A stretch of DNA of 64,000 bases from Eupransor demetentiae (GCF_963930865.1 NZ_CAWVOH010000004.1:1-64000), one strand, 5' to 3'; counted from the stretch's first letter, positions 35,135 through 44,420 are shown. Numbers and translations are program-made. The notes: generated by a model from the letters alone, not told the origin.

Positions 35135-36243
35135 GCTAAACGCTGTGTCAATTTAATCTTAACGGTCTTCTTGGTTGAACCATGGTAGAAGTCCATCGTG
35201 ATCTTGCTGCCGACACTGTGCTGATAGAGGTTTTCACGCAAATCAGCAATGTTATTAACAGCCTTACCGTCGATTGCTGTAATGACGTCGTACTGAGACA
35301 GCCCTGCCTTCTCGGCAACAGAGCCCTTCGTTACCTTCATAACGACGGCCCCACCAGTCACGGATGTTGGAAGCTTGAGCGTTGATTTTTGGTCGTCGGC
35401 TGGAACCAGTGACAGGTTAACCATTTCGATGCCCAGCGCAGGACGGGTGATTTTACCGTACTTAGCCAGCTTATTAACAATATCGACAACCTGGTCGGCA
35501 GGAATAGCAAAGCCCATTCCTTCGACCGTTGAACCAGTTGTTGAGGCCGACAGCTTCATTGAATTGATTCCAACGACCTGACCAGCCAAGTTAATTAATG
35601 GTCCTCCAGAATTTCCAGGGTTAATGGCTGCATCGGTTTGGATAACCGTTGAACCGCCATTATTAGCTTCCACCAAACGCTTCGTGGCGGAAATAATTCC
35701 TTCCGTCACCGTTGAAGCATATTGGGAGCCAAGTGGCGAGCCAATCGCCAAAACCGTTTGCCCAACTGAAATCTTGTCCGAATCACCGAAAGAGGCAACG
35801 GAATTAATCGCGGAATCTTCAACCTTCAAGACCGCCAAGTCGGTCGTCGAATCCTTTCCGACAACCGTGGCCATGACCTGCTTGCCTTGGTTATTGATGA
35901 CTTGAACTTTGTCGGCACCATCAATAACGTGGTTATTGGTCACGATAAAAGCGGAACCATCGGCCTTACGGTAAGCAACGCCGGAACCTTCGGAAGATTC
36001 CGTGTAACTACCGCCAGATTTTTTAAAGTTCAAAACCGAAACAACGGCATTCGCCACCTTGTTATAGGCACTGGTAGCATTGCTGCTAGACGATAACTCT
36101 TGTGTATTTTCTGACTTTAAACGGACCGGGCTGTGGGTCGTCTGGTAATTGTCGTAGATTTCTTGGCCAACTAAAACCCCGCCCCCGCCTAGTAATCCTG
36201 CAGCGGCGCCGATTAGTATAATGTTACTTAAACTCTTTTGCAT
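35128..36243 (-). CDS. htrA: HtrA/DegP-type serine protease
   Basis: 371 residues. An N-terminal membrane anchor (about 7-26) precedes a trypsin-like domain with His105 (TNNHVIDGA), Asp135 (TTDLAVLK) and Ser212 (GNSGGPL), and one C-terminal PDZ domain (about 285-365). It is a surface quality-control protease for misfolded exported proteins. It sits last in the walR-walK-yycH-yycI-htrA cluster, 66 bp after yycI, with AACTGGAG as the ribosome binding site. The walJ gene normally found just before it is missing. Confidence 0.94.
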   Translation of the reverse strand: MQKSLSNIILIGAAAGLLGGGGVLVGQEIYDNYQTTHSPVRLKSENTQELSSSSNATSAYNKVANAVVSVLNFKKSGGSYTESSEGSGVAYRKADGSAFIVTNNHVIDGADKVQVINNQGKQVMATVVGKDSTTDLAVLKVEDSAINSVASFGDSDKISVGQTVLAIGSPLGSQYASTVTEGIISATKRLVEANNGGSTVIQTDAAINPGNSGGPLINLAGQVVGINSMKLSASTTGSTVEGMGFAIPADQVVDIVNKLAKYGKITRPALGIEMVNLSLVPADDQKSTLKLPTSVTGGAVVMKVTKGSVAEKAGLSQYDVITAIDGKAVNNIADLRENLYQHSVGSKITMDFYHGSTKKTVKIKLTQRLAN

Positions 36244-36309
36244 GCTGACTAAAACTCCAGTTGAATATATGAACTAGGATACTTGCACTTTTTTAATTAT
36301 ACATTAAAT

Positions 36310-37089
36310 TTAATCAATCGTTTGCTTCCCCATGAAGGCGTTAATCTTCAAGAAGGTCTTGTTGCCTGCTTTGTCAGTCTTTAAGAAGACCCAAGCCGGC
36401 TGATAAATTTGGTAACCGTTCAGCGTGTCTTCCGTGTCATAGGCCAGCGTTCCGGAGGAAAGATGTTCCCCCTTATTCAGCTGATTGTAACGGTAGAGCG
36501 CCACAATGGCGGCTTCTTCGGAAATAATTTCACGCGAATCGTGCAAAGTCTTGATTGCCGTCAAATGGTGCTGTGAAAAATCAAAACTGTGGTTGGAACG
36601 GTTATAAGACAGCTGCAACTGCCCCTCTTTGGCTACAACCGGCAGGCCATCGACCATTTGCCCGAAGACATAGGTAGCTTCCGGTTCATTACCCTTGTAA
36701 AACTTGGTCATCAATGTATTTTCCTGATAGCCAAGTTTTTTAGCAAGGGCGCGGGCATAGGCTGGGACAGCTTCGTTACCGGTGTTCTTATCCAAATTAA
36801 CGGTTCCCAGCAGGGCGCTGCCCTTAATCGATTGGTCGTCCAAATTTAGCTTGTTGGTCGTAGCAGAGAAGGAGGAATCCGACTGAGCGGCCACGTAGTT
36901 GATACGACGCGTCTTGGTCGACAAGGACTCTAGCTTGATTCCCTGCTTTTCAATGGCAGCGACCGCACTAGCATTAGGATCATTATCCATTTCACGGCTG
37001 GTCACGCCCGTTCGCCAAACGGAAAACAAGAAAAGATCGAGGCCCAAAGCAAGTCCCAACATTAGTATTAAAATTCGACGAAACTGCAT
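36310..37089 (-). CDS. yycI: WalK regulator YycI
   Basis: 259 residues. One N-terminal membrane segment (about 5-24) and an external domain ending in YQIYQPAWVFLKTD...INAFMGKQ, the YycI/YycH2-like end. In Bacillus, YycI and YycH contact WalK through their membrane helices and set its activity. It begins 14 bp after yycH ends and has AGGAGG upstream of the start. Confidence 0.88.
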   Translation of the reverse strand: MQFRRILILMLGLALGLDLFLFSVWRTGVTSREMDNDPNASAVAAIEKQGIKLESLSTKTRRINYVAAQSDSSFSATTNKLNLDDQSIKGSALLGTVNLDKNTGNEAVPAYARALAKKLGYQENTLMTKFYKGNEPEATYVFGQMVDGLPVVAKEGQLQLSYNRSNHSFDFSQHHLTAIKTLHDSREIISEEAAIVALYRYNQLNKGEHLSSGTLAYDTEDTLNGYQIYQPAWVFLKTDKAGNKTFLKINAFMGKQTID

Positions 37090-37103
37090 ATGAGCCTCCT
37101 TTC

Positions 37104-38402
37104 TTAATCTGTCTGAGTGCGTTCAAGATAATCGTCTAGGCTATACCAAGTACCGTTTTTATCCTGAACCATCCAAGTTGGCACTAAATCAACCAAGTTC
37201 TTGTTGTCTTTATTAACTTGCCAAACATAGCCCACCATTAACTGCTGATATGAATTTTCGCTCTTTTGGCTATTATTCAGCTTCTTCAAAACGGTGTTGG
37301 TCGAATCCAGCTTGACCTGACCTTCTGAGTTCGGCGCTGGAATGCCCAACCCTTCAAGCTTGTAGGTTGCCTGACGGCGGCCCTTGTCATCAATTTGACT
37401 CGTAAGCGTTGGCAAACCACCATCAAAGAAGATTGGCACGTTATCAACATAAGTTCGAAATGAAATCGTTCCACCGTGATCAGAGCTTTGGAAGAGTCCC
37501 AAATTGGGGAGCTCCTTCTTCAAAACTTCAAGCTGATCAAAACTAACCTTTAGACGCCCCAAATAGGTCTTGGCTGGGTCAGCCACCTCGTTTTCCGACT
37601 GGAAAACCAAGGTCTGATTATTAGGGTGGTAAGTGTTACTCTGACCGGAATAATTGTTGTGATAGTTCTGCAAATCCCCGACCTTACTGGTTGAGAACTG
37701 GTTAACCGAGCCCAACATGGCTGCGTTAAAGTCATCCACGCTGGACGTGTGAATTTGGTAAGTATAAACCGGACGGCTAAAGGACTGGCTATACAGAACA
37801 TTAATCTGATTCTTGATTGGCGCAAAGATGACCGGCTGCGAATCGCCCCAGTCATTAACTGCTGCTTGAATTCGGTGCCAGTTGACCTGTTTAAAGGTCG
37901 TCTGGTTAACAGTTCCTTGACGGCTATCAACGAAGTAGACGTTATGGCCCCCATGAATTGAAAAAATCACATAATCGAAATTCTTGTTTTTAATGTGACG
38001 ATTGGTGTCTTCCGAGTGGCCGTTAAAATAAGCCACCGGCGTTACGTCACTATAGTGCAAAACAACCGTTTCAGGCTGGCTCAAAAGATCGGCCAAACTA
38101 CGGTTGTTGTATTCATCTTCACGAAATGAGCCAAATTCAGCAGTGGAAAGCAAATCTATGATTTTACCTTCCTGCTTCGTGGATAAATTATATTGATAAG
38201 AGTCACCGCTTTTATCGGTGTAGAGGAACTGTCGTGGTTGGAAAAGGGAGTTCTGGAGTTGGAGATCTTCCACTCCTGTCGTTCCGGTACCGGCGTTGGA
38301 AGCCAAATTAAAGATTCCAAAAGTCAGCAAAACCGAAGTCAAAAAAGCGATGGCCAAGACAACTTTCAGAGTTGAATCGACCCAAAGAGCACGTTTAAGC
38401 AT
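37104..38402 (-). CDS. yycH: WalK regulator YycH
   Basis: 432 residues from the ATG at 38402, which has AGAGGGGG at good spacing; an ATG 9 bp upstream is too close to that site. One membrane helix (about 12-34), then a large external part (DLQLQNSLFQPRQFLYTD at the start, VDLVPTWMVQDKNGTWYSLDD at the end) as in YycH. It overlaps the walK stop and belongs to the same operon. Confidence 0.88.
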   Translation of the reverse strand: MLKRALWVDSTLKVVLAIAFLTSVLLTFGIFNLASNAGTGTTGVEDLQLQNSLFQPRQFLYTDKSGDSYQYNLSTKQEGKIIDLLSTAEFGSFREDEYNNRSLADLLSQPETVVLHYSDVTPVAYFNGHSEDTNRHIKNKNFDYVIFSIHGGHNVYFVDSRQGTVNQTTFKQVNWHRIQAAVNDWGDSQPVIFAPIKNQINVLYSQSFSRPVYTYQIHTSSVDDFNAAMLGSVNQFSTSKVGDLQNYHNNYSGQSNTYHPNNQTLVFQSENEVADPAKTYLGRLKVSFDQLEVLKKELPNLGLFQSSDHGGTISFRTYVDNVPIFFDGGLPTLTSQIDDKGRRQATYKLEGLGIPAPNSEGQVKLDSTNTVLKKLNNSQKSENSYQQLMVGYVWQVNKDNKNLVDLVPTWMVQDKNGTWYSLDDYLERTQTD

Positions 38403-40266
38403 CCCAGTCATCCCCCTCTAGCAAGTCATCTTCGACAGCGTCGAGTGCGATGTGGAAAGTTGAACCCTTGCCTTCCACGGATTCAGCCCAAACACGGCCG
38501 CCAAACTTTTCGACCACTTCCTTTGAAATGGCCAAACCAAGGCCAGAACCACCCTGAATACGTGACCGCGATTCATCCACACGGAAGAAGCGGTTGAAGA
38601 TGTTTTCAAGGTCCTTCTTAGGAATTCCAAGACCCTGATCCTTAATGGAAATCAAAGCCTGACCCTTACGCTTTTCAAGCGTGGCCGTAATGGTTCCACC
38701 ATCAGGGGAGTACTTAACGGCATTGTTCATCAAGTTGTCCAAAACCTGGGTGAACTTGTCCGGATCAACTTCGACCCAGACGTCTTCCTTGGTGATGTTG
38801 CGGACAATATTGTAGTCCTTCTTGTTTTTAACCTGCTCGTCCAAGCTTTCGTTATCCAAAATCATGTCGAAGCGGTCCAAGACAAAGTTAAAGAGCGAGT
38901 TCAAGTTGACCAATTCGGTCCGAACTTCCATGGTTCCCTGGTCCAAACGAGAAAGCTCCAGCAAATCGTTAATCATACGATTCATCCGCTGCGTTTCACC
39001 TTGGACAACGGACAAGAAGTTTTTAGCGACTTCCTTGTCATCAATGGCACCATCGGCCAATGCATCGACATAGGAACGCACAGAGGTCAAAGGCGTCCGC
39101 AATTCGTGCGAAACGTTGGAAACAAACATCCGTCGTTCAGCATCAATCTTTTCTTGTTCAGTAATATCATGCAAAACCAAAACAATACCGGAAATCAAAC
39201 CGGACTGACGCTTAATCAAGGAAACGTAAGTTTGGACAATCAGATTCTTACCATCACGAGAGAAGTTAACGGGGAAGTCCGTTTGGTCTTCCAATAGATC
39301 TTCAACCGTCTTCTTCCCTTCCAGATGCAAAAGATCAATGACGTTTTTACCCAAGGCTTGGCCTTCATCAACTTCCAGGAAGTTGGAGGCCGCCTGGTTA
39401 ATGATGGTGACCTGCCCATGGCGCGTCGCCAATAGCACCCCATCGGCCATGTGGGTCAAAACCGAATTCAAACGGTTTCGCTCAGCCGAAATGGTTTCAG
39501 TGGAATCTTCAATTCGCTGCGATAGCTCGTTAACCGAATGGGCCAGCTGACTGACTTCATCCGTTCCATAGATGTGGTTAATCATGGAATAATCACCGGC
39601 AGCGATGCTAGCCGTTTGTTTGTTAATAATTTCAATCGGTTGTGTAATCGTCTTGGATAGGAAAATCGCCAGCAAAATTGAGGAACACAGCGCAACCAGC
39701 CCTGCAATGATGAAGAGCCACATAATCTTATTGATGTTTTCATAAAGGCGCTTCAAGCTGGCATTGACGACGATAACCCCGAGGAGTTCGCGGTTATTTC
39801 CCTCTTTAGTTGTTTCCAGCGGAATCGTCATAATTTCCTGACGTTCGTTGTTGCTGGTAACATCTCGCGTGTTAAAGAAGTTAGGATCGTCGGTCAAAGC
39901 CTTCAGCGTATTGGGATCTTCAGTCTTTTGACCACGTTCCTGCTGACCAGCAATCAAAGTTCCACGAATCGTCCCACTCTTATCGATAACTTGAATGTTT
40001 TCGATGTTATTGTTGGTAAATCCCGCAAGCAAGCCTTCGATTTCCTTGTCCCCGGCCGCCTTGTTGCTGTTGGTCAGGGCAATCTTCACTCGGTTCGTTA
40101 CGTACTGTGGCAAAGTGATTTGATCCTGAAAGGCCACCAAATCCTGTTTTTCCATTTGGTGCACGAAAAAAACGCCCAGTGATTCAAGTGCAAATACAAG
40201 GAAGAGCACAAACACTAAGGCGATTCGGAAACGGATCGATTGTAAGAACTTTAAAATATGTGTCAT
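38395..40266 (-). CDS. walK: Sensor histidine kinase WalK
   Basis: 623 residues from the ATG at 40266. Two membrane helices (about 9-30 and 180-202) bracket an external PAS-like domain. HAMP, an internal PAS (about 265-375), the dimerisation box NVSHELRTPLTSVRSYV with the phospho-His, and the ATPase N, G1 and G2 boxes (LMNNAVKYSPDGG, ISIKDQGLGIPKKD, GGSGLGLAIS) follow. It phosphorylates WalR and adjusts wall hydrolase expression to peptidoglycan state. The operon lacks walJ. Confidence 0.94.
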   Translation of the reverse strand: MTHILKFLQSIRFRIALVFVLFLVFALESLGVFFVHQMEKQDLVAFQDQITLPQYVTNRVKIALTNSNKAAGDKEIEGLLAGFTNNNIENIQVIDKSGTIRGTLIAGQQERGQKTEDPNTLKALTDDPNFFNTRDVTSNNERQEIMTIPLETTKEGNNRELLGVIVVNASLKRLYENINKIMWLFIIAGLVALCSSILLAIFLSKTITQPIEIINKQTASIAAGDYSMINHIYGTDEVSQLAHSVNELSQRIEDSTETISAERNRLNSVLTHMADGVLLATRHGQVTIINQAASNFLEVDEGQALGKNVIDLLHLEGKKTVEDLLEDQTDFPVNFSRDGKNLIVQTYVSLIKRQSGLISGIVLVLHDITEQEKIDAERRMFVSNVSHELRTPLTSVRSYVDALADGAIDDKEVAKNFLSVVQGETQRMNRMINDLLELSRLDQGTMEVRTELVNLNSLFNFVLDRFDMILDNESLDEQVKNKKDYNIVRNITKEDVWVEVDPDKFTQVLDNLMNNAVKYSPDGGTITATLEKRKGQALISIKDQGLGIPKKDLENIFNRFFRVDESRSRIQGGSGLGLAISKEVVEKFGGRVWAESVEGKGSTFHIALDAVEDDLLEGDDWDA

Positions 40267-40314
40267 GAAAATTAAACACCTAGCATGGGGCAAATGCCCC
40301 GAACCCGTTTGAAA

Positions 40315-41028
40315 TTAAGATTCATCAGCCGAGGCGCGCAAGAAGTAACCAACTCCGCGTCGTGTTGCCAACCAAGTTGGATGGCTTGGATTATCTTCAA
40401 TCTTTTCACGAAGACGACGAACCGTCACATCGACAGTACGAACATCTCCAAAATAGTCATAACCCCAAACCTGTTGCAACAAGTGTTCACGGGTCATAAC
40501 CTGACCGATATGTTGAGCAAGGTAGAAGAGCAATTCGAACTCACGGTGCGTCAATTCGATGTCTTCCGTGCCCTTGGTAACCATGTAGGCCTGTGAGTGA
40601 ATAGTCAACTTACCCAAATGGATATCTTCGGTGATCGCCATTGGTTCATCTGCAGTAGGCGTCGGTACGCGACGCGTACGCAAGTTCGCCTTAACACGCG
40701 CAACCAATTCACGGTTTGAGAATGGCTTTGTGACGTAGTCATCGGCACCCATTTCGAGTCCCAAGACCTTATCAATTTCGCTATCCTTAGCCGTTACCAT
40801 GATGATTGGAGTCTCAGTCTTGGAACGAATCTGTCGCAAAACTTCGATTCCATCAACTTCAGGCAACATTTGATCCAGCAAAACTAAGTCTGGATGTTCT
40901 TCTTCGAACAAATCCAAAGCTTCCTGGCCATCAGCCGCGGTTACGACATCGTAACCTTCCTTCGTCAAATTAAATCGAATAATATCTGAGATTGGCTTCT
41001 CATCGTCGACAACCAAAATCTTAGTCAT
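40315..41028 (-). CDS. walR: Response regulator WalR
   Basis: 237 residues from the ATG at 41028 (GGGGGCC upstream); the ATG 12 bp earlier lacks proper spacing. The receiver domain has acidic residues DDE at 8-10, phospho-acceptor Asp52 (LLDQMLPEVDG) and Lys in MVTAKDSE; the OmpR-type winged helix has LTHREFELLFYLAQHIGQVMTREHLLQQVWGYDYFGDVRTVDVTVRRLREKI. OmpR-type WalR binds TGTWAH-N5-TGTWAH; several such boxes occur in this window. Confidence 0.95.
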   Translation of the reverse strand: MTKILVVDDEKPISDIIRFNLTKEGYDVVTAADGQEALDLFEEEHPDLVLLDQMLPEVDGIEVLRQIRSKTETPIIMVTAKDSEIDKVLGLEMGADDYVTKPFSNRELVARVKANLRTRRVPTPTADEPMAITEDIHLGKLTIHSQAYMVTKGTEDIELTHREFELLFYLAQHIGQVMTREHLLQQVWGYDYFGDVRTVDVTVRRLREKIEDNPSHPTWLATRRGVGYFLRASADES

Positions 41029-41064
41029 ACTGGCCCCCATTCTCCGCCTAGTTTATCAGTATCA

Positions 41065-41094
41065 ATTATAACATAGGTCCACAAGTGGTCACAA
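41065..41094 (-). promoter_or_regulatory. Promoter of walR
   Basis: Minus-strand TTGTGA (41094-41089), 18-bp spacer, TATAAT (41070-41065). Confidence 0.6.
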
Positions 41095-41111
41095 TCTGAC
41101 ATCTAATTGTA

Positions 41112-41140
41112 AGAAAAAAGCCCCCTTTCGGGAGCTCCAA
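41112..41140 (-). terminator. Terminator of prs
   Basis: Minus-strand stem AGCTCCC / GGGGGCT with TTTTTTCTT. Confidence 0.8.
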
Positions 41141-41143
41141 TAA

Positions 41144-42124
41144 TTACTGATTACGACGGTGGAAGCGGTGGTGGAAGAGTGGGCTAATCGCTTCGTTCAA
41201 GCTGACACGACGAATAGCTTCACCAATCAATTCACCGACTGAAACGATTTCCAACTTGTCGAACTTCTTGTCTTCCGGCAAGTTAATGGAATCGGTCACG
41301 ATAACCTTCTTGAAGTGTGAATTCTTCAAACGTTCTACCGCTGGTCCAGAGAAGACGGCGTGCGAAGCCACAACGTAAACTTCCTTGGCACCGTGTTCCA
41401 TGACCAGCTTACCACCCTGGGTGATGGTTCCGGCCGTGTCAATCATGTCATCAATCAAGATGGCCGTCTTACCCTTCACATCCCCAACAATGTTACCAAC
41501 AACGGCAACGTTAGGCTTTGGACGGCGCTTGTCAATTACGGCAACCGGCGCATCCAAACCAAGCATGTTGTTCAAATTACGAGCACGCGTCATCCCACCG
41601 TGATCCGGTGAAACGACAACGGCGTTTTGCTTATCAGCAATTCCCGTTTCGATAAGGTAATCCGCCAAAAGCGGTGCGCCCTGCAAGTGATCCATTGGCA
41701 AATCAAAGAATCCTTGAATCTGGGCAGCGTGCAAATCAAGTGCCATAACTCGCGTTGCACCCGCACGTTCGATCATGTTGGCAACCAATTTCGCCGTAAT
41801 TGGTTCGCGGGAGCGGGCTTTACGGTCCTGACGGGCGTAACCATAGTATGGCATGATAACGTTAATTTGATCAGCACTTGCACGGCGCAAAGCATCAATC
41901 ATAATCAACAGTTCCATCAAGTTATCGTTAACTGGTGATGAAGTTGACTGGATCACGTAGACTTCGCTACCACGGACACTTTCTTCGATGTTAATCTGTA
42001 CTTCGCCATCAGCAAAGCGTTTAACCGAAATGTCACTTAGCGGAACACCAACTTCAGCCGCAATTTTCTCAGCCAAAGGGTGGTTCGAGCTCAGTGAAAA
42101 CAACTTCATGTTTGATTTAGGCAT
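41144..42124 (-). CDS. prs: Ribose-phosphate pyrophosphokinase
   Basis: 326 residues. It makes PRPP from ribose 5-phosphate and ATP. FADGEVQINIEESVRGSEVYVIQST, YYGYARQDRKARSREPI (ATP-binding, about 98-114), DLHAAQIQGFFDLPMDHL and the PRPP-binding loop AILIDDMIDTAGTI (about 223-236) are all present. It stands between walR and the peptide exporter, with terminators on both sides. Confidence 0.95.
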   Translation of the reverse strand: MPKSNMKLFSLSSNHPLAEKIAAEVGVPLSDISVKRFADGEVQINIEESVRGSEVYVIQSTSSPVNDNLMELLIMIDALRRASADQINVIMPYYGYARQDRKARSREPITAKLVANMIERAGATRVMALDLHAAQIQGFFDLPMDHLQGAPLLADYLIETGIADKQNAVVVSPDHGGMTRARNLNNMLGLDAPVAVIDKRRPKPNVAVVGNIVGDVKGKTAILIDDMIDTAGTITQGGKLVMEHGAKEVYVVASHAVFSGPAVERLKNSHFKKVIVTDSINLPEDKKFDKLEIVSVGELIGEAIRRVSLNEAISPLFHHRFHRRNQ

Positions 42125-42170
42125 AATTTACTCCGTCATAGCAAATGCATTCTTCTTAAAGTTATTATAA

Positions 42171-42202
42171 CAAAAAAGGCCCCCTTCCAGGGAGCCTTTT
42201 CT
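42171..42202 (-). terminator. Terminator of the ABC exporter gene
   Basis: Minus-strand stem AGGCTCCC / GGGGGCCT with TTTTTTG. Confidence 0.8.
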
Positions 42203-43845
42203 TAATCGGCGTTAACTGTAATAGAACGTTCACCATCGATTGAAATATCATCGTGGTCAATGTAAACCACCGTCTTATTGCGCACATGGTGCAAGTAACG
42301 CATCAAAGTGACAATAATTTCCTTCGTTTGCTGATCCAAGTCGGAAGTAATTTCATCGAAGAAGTAGAAATCACAATCCGCAATCAAAGCACGAGCAATC
42401 GCCAAACGCTGGCGCTGCCCACCAGAGAAGTTACCACCGTTTTCAGCAATATCGGTATCCAAGCCGTCACTCAAATTCATGACAAAGTCATACAACTCAA
42501 CTTGACGCAAGGCTTCCCAGATTTTTTCATCCGGAACCGTAGCCGGATTATCAAAACCAAGCAAGAGGTTATCGCGGATCGAGCCAGGTAGCATTGATGA
42601 GTTTTGGTCAACAAAGGCCAAGTGCTCACGGAAAGAGAAGATGTTGACGTCACGACGGTCGATGCCATTGATGTAGAAATGACCTTCGTCCAAATCATAC
42701 ATACCAGCCAAAATCTTCAAGATGGTTGACTTACCCGACCCATTTTTACCACGAAGGCGAATCAACTCGTGTTCGCCAATCTTCAAACGTGGGATGTAAA
42801 GGGCGTGGCCACCAGGATACTGGAAAGAGCCTTCCACGATTTCCAAGCTTTCAATGTCCATCAAGTTCTGCTGACCAGGTTCAACGTCCTCGACGGGCGT
42901 TTCGAATAGGCGTTCGAGGTTGGCAACAACATCCTTCATTTTTGCCATGTTGGCATAGGCCGTTGTTACATTCGACAAGGGTGCCATCAAGGTAAAGGTA
43001 TACAAAATGTAGGAGGTCAAAGCTCCAATCGTCATTCCACCAGATGAAACTGATAAGAAACCGAGTACCATGACACTCAAAATCATTGTCATGGTCAAGA
43101 CTGAAACCAAAGGATTAAGCAAAGCAATTAGCTTCAACTGCTTGCGCGCAACTCCGTAAATCCTTGAGAAGATGTCATCACCAAGCCGTGTTGATTTATC
43201 TTCAGCGACGTAGGATTTAATTACAATATCTGATTGCAAGATGCTAACTGCAATTTGATTAGCATCCGCCGTTAATTTTTGCGTTTGCGCAAAATACTTT
43301 GAAATCTTATTGGAAATCGTCGCCAAGATGAAAGCAAGAATTGGCAAGAGTACCGCTAAAGCTAATGTTAACTTGACGCTGATAATCAGCAGCATCACAA
43401 AGGAACCGACAATCGTAATCCCAGCCGTTAACAATTGGGGTAAAGAAGATGATAAGACATCTGAAATTAAGTTCGTATCATTCACTAGGCGGCTAGCAAG
43501 GACACCAGATGAATTTTCGCTTAATTTCATATAGGAGAAGAAGTTATAACGGCGCCATAGCTTCTTGCGAATTTGCATCACGGCAGAATAAGCCACCGTT
43601 GCCAATAGATAGAAGGAAATCACACCTGCAATCAAGTCAAAAATCAACAAGCATATTGGAAGAATCAATTTTGAATACTGGAGTCCTCCTTTGCTAAAGG
43701 AGTTGACGACCGGTGTCACACTGCTGTTAAACAGCAAAGCACTAAAGGCGGAAATTACCGTAATGATAATTCCTGCATAGAACTTCTTGAAATTAATATC
43801 AGCGTATTTTTTAATAAAGCGGAATAGTCCGTTTGTTGAATTCAT
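42202..43845 (-). CDS. ABC exporter (fused membrane-ATPase half-transporter), candidate exporter of the small peptides
   Basis: 547 residues. Six membrane segments (about 22-45, 58-82, 134-180 as two, 240-285 as two) are followed by one ATPase domain: Walker A GKNGSGKST (about 364-372), signature FSGGQRQR, Walker B DFYFFDEITSDLD and an H-loop His in YIDHDD. It has no C39 peptidase domain, so it would move peptides without a double-glycine leader, or lipids or drugs. It works as a homodimer. It lies 186 bp downstream of the last of eight small-peptide genes in the same direction. A 9-bp inverted repeat separates its ribosome binding site (AAAAGGAA) from the ATG. Codon 1 to stop is intact. Export of the peptides is inferred from position. 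Confidence 0.85.
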   Translation of the reverse strand: MNSTNGLFRFIKKYADINFKKFYAGIIITVISAFSALLFNSSVTPVVNSFSKGGLQYSKLILPICLLIFDLIAGVISFYLLATVAYSAVMQIRKKLWRRYNFFSYMKLSENSSGVLASRLVNDTNLISDVLSSSLPQLLTAGITIVGSFVMLLIISVKLTLALAVLLPILAFILATISNKISKYFAQTQKLTADANQIAVSILQSDIVIKSYVAEDKSTRLGDDIFSRIYGVARKQLKLIALLNPLVSVLTMTMILSVMVLGFLSVSSGGMTIGALTSYILYTFTLMAPLSNVTTAYANMAKMKDVVANLERLFETPVEDVEPGQQNLMDIESLEIVEGSFQYPGGHALYIPRLKIGEHELIRLRGKNGSGKSTILKILAGMYDLDEGHFYINGIDRRDVNIFSFREHLAFVDQNSSMLPGSIRDNLLLGFDNPATVPDEKIWEALRQVELYDFVMNLSDGLDTDIAENGGNFSGGQRQRLAIARALIADCDFYFFDEITSDLDQQTKEIIVTLMRYLHHVRNKTVVYIDHDDISIDGERSITVNAD

Positions 43846-43853
43846 ATTAATTT

Positions 43854-43876
43854 AATGATCAGTTTTGCTGATCATT
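43854..43876 (-). promoter_or_regulatory. Hairpin between ribosome binding site and start of the exporter
   Basis: Perfect inverted repeat AATGATCAG / CTGATCATT with a 5-nt loop. The purine-rich AAAAGGAA lies just upstream of the hairpin and the ATG 8 nt downstream, so only the folded RNA places the site near the start. Confidence 0.6.
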
Positions 43877-43963
43877 TCCTTTTCTCTTAATCGACAAGTA
43901 ATATGGCCTGAAAAGACCTTAGTACTGCCATTTTAACATAAAGTAGACCGTAATTTGGATATA

Positions 43964-43995
43964 AGAAAAACCAGTATCCGAAGATACTGGCCTTA
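43964..43995 (-). terminator. Terminator of peptide gene 1
   Basis: Stem CCAGTATC / GATACTGG with a TTCG loop and a T run on the minus strand. It separates the array from the exporter gene. Confidence 0.85.
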
Positions 43996-44030
43996 TAAGT
44001 TAGGTTCACACGTAGTGAGTAAGATTTATC

Positions 44031-44153
44031 TTACTTACCGAACAAACGCAAGATGAATGCTCCAACGTTAGCCAATGGGGCGTTGTTTGAGTTGCTTACG
44101 TGAGTAGTGTTAGCTGAACCAGGCAAGATGTGCCAGAAATCCAATGAGAACAT
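44031..44153 (-). CDS. Small peptide of the tandem family, copy 1
   Basis: 40 residues. It starts MFSLDFWHILPGS, has a polar middle NTTHVSNSNN, and ends APLANVGAFILRLFGK. The start follows GAAAGGAG. No leader, cysteine or double glycine is present; two short hydrophobic, aromatic ends flank a polar centre and net charge is slightly positive. It has a promoter at 44188-44216 and its own terminator. The protein is identical to copy 2, although the DNA differs at five positions, all silent. I do not recognise the family; a secreted, membrane-active or signalling peptide is plausible. Confidence 0.85.
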   Translation of the reverse strand: MFSLDFWHILPGSANTTHVSNSNNAPLANVGAFILRLFGK

Positions 44154-44187
44154 GTACACGGTCTCCTTTCTTAATAAGATATAAACT

Positions 44188-44216
44188 ATCTTAGCAGTTT
44201 ATTGGACAAAAATCAA
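44188..44216 (-). promoter_or_regulatory. Promoter of peptide gene 1
   Basis: Minus-strand TTGATT (44216-44211), 17-bp spacer, TAAGAT (44193-44188). Confidence 0.6.
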
Positions 44217-44227
44217 TTTTAGTCCCG

Positions 44228-44262
44228 AAAAAAAGAAAAAATAGGCGCAAAAGTGCCTATTC
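44228..44262 (-). terminator. Terminator of peptide gene 2
   Basis: Stem ATAGGC / GCCTAT followed on the minus strand by a T-rich run. Confidence 0.75.
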
Positions 44263-44297
44263 TTAATAAAATCGTTAAAAACGATTCTAAATTTATT

Positions 44298-44420
44298 TTA
44301 CTTACCGAACAAACGCAAGATGAAAGCACCAACGTTAGCCAATGGGGCGTTGTTTGAGTTGCTTACATGAGTAGTGTTTGCTGAACCGGGCAAGATGTGC
44401 CAGAAATCCAATGAGAACAT
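44298..44420 (-). CDS. Small peptide of the tandem family, copy 2
   Basis: 40 residues, identical in protein to copy 1. The ATG at 44420 follows AAAGGAG. The frame stays open 22 codons further upstream, but that extension contains the ribosome binding site and is not shared by other copies. No strong promoter is seen; TATTAT lies about 35 bp upstream without a clear -35. Its own terminator follows. Confidence 0.85.
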   Translation of the reverse strand: MFSLDFWHILPGSANTTHVSNSNNAPLANVGAFILRLFGK

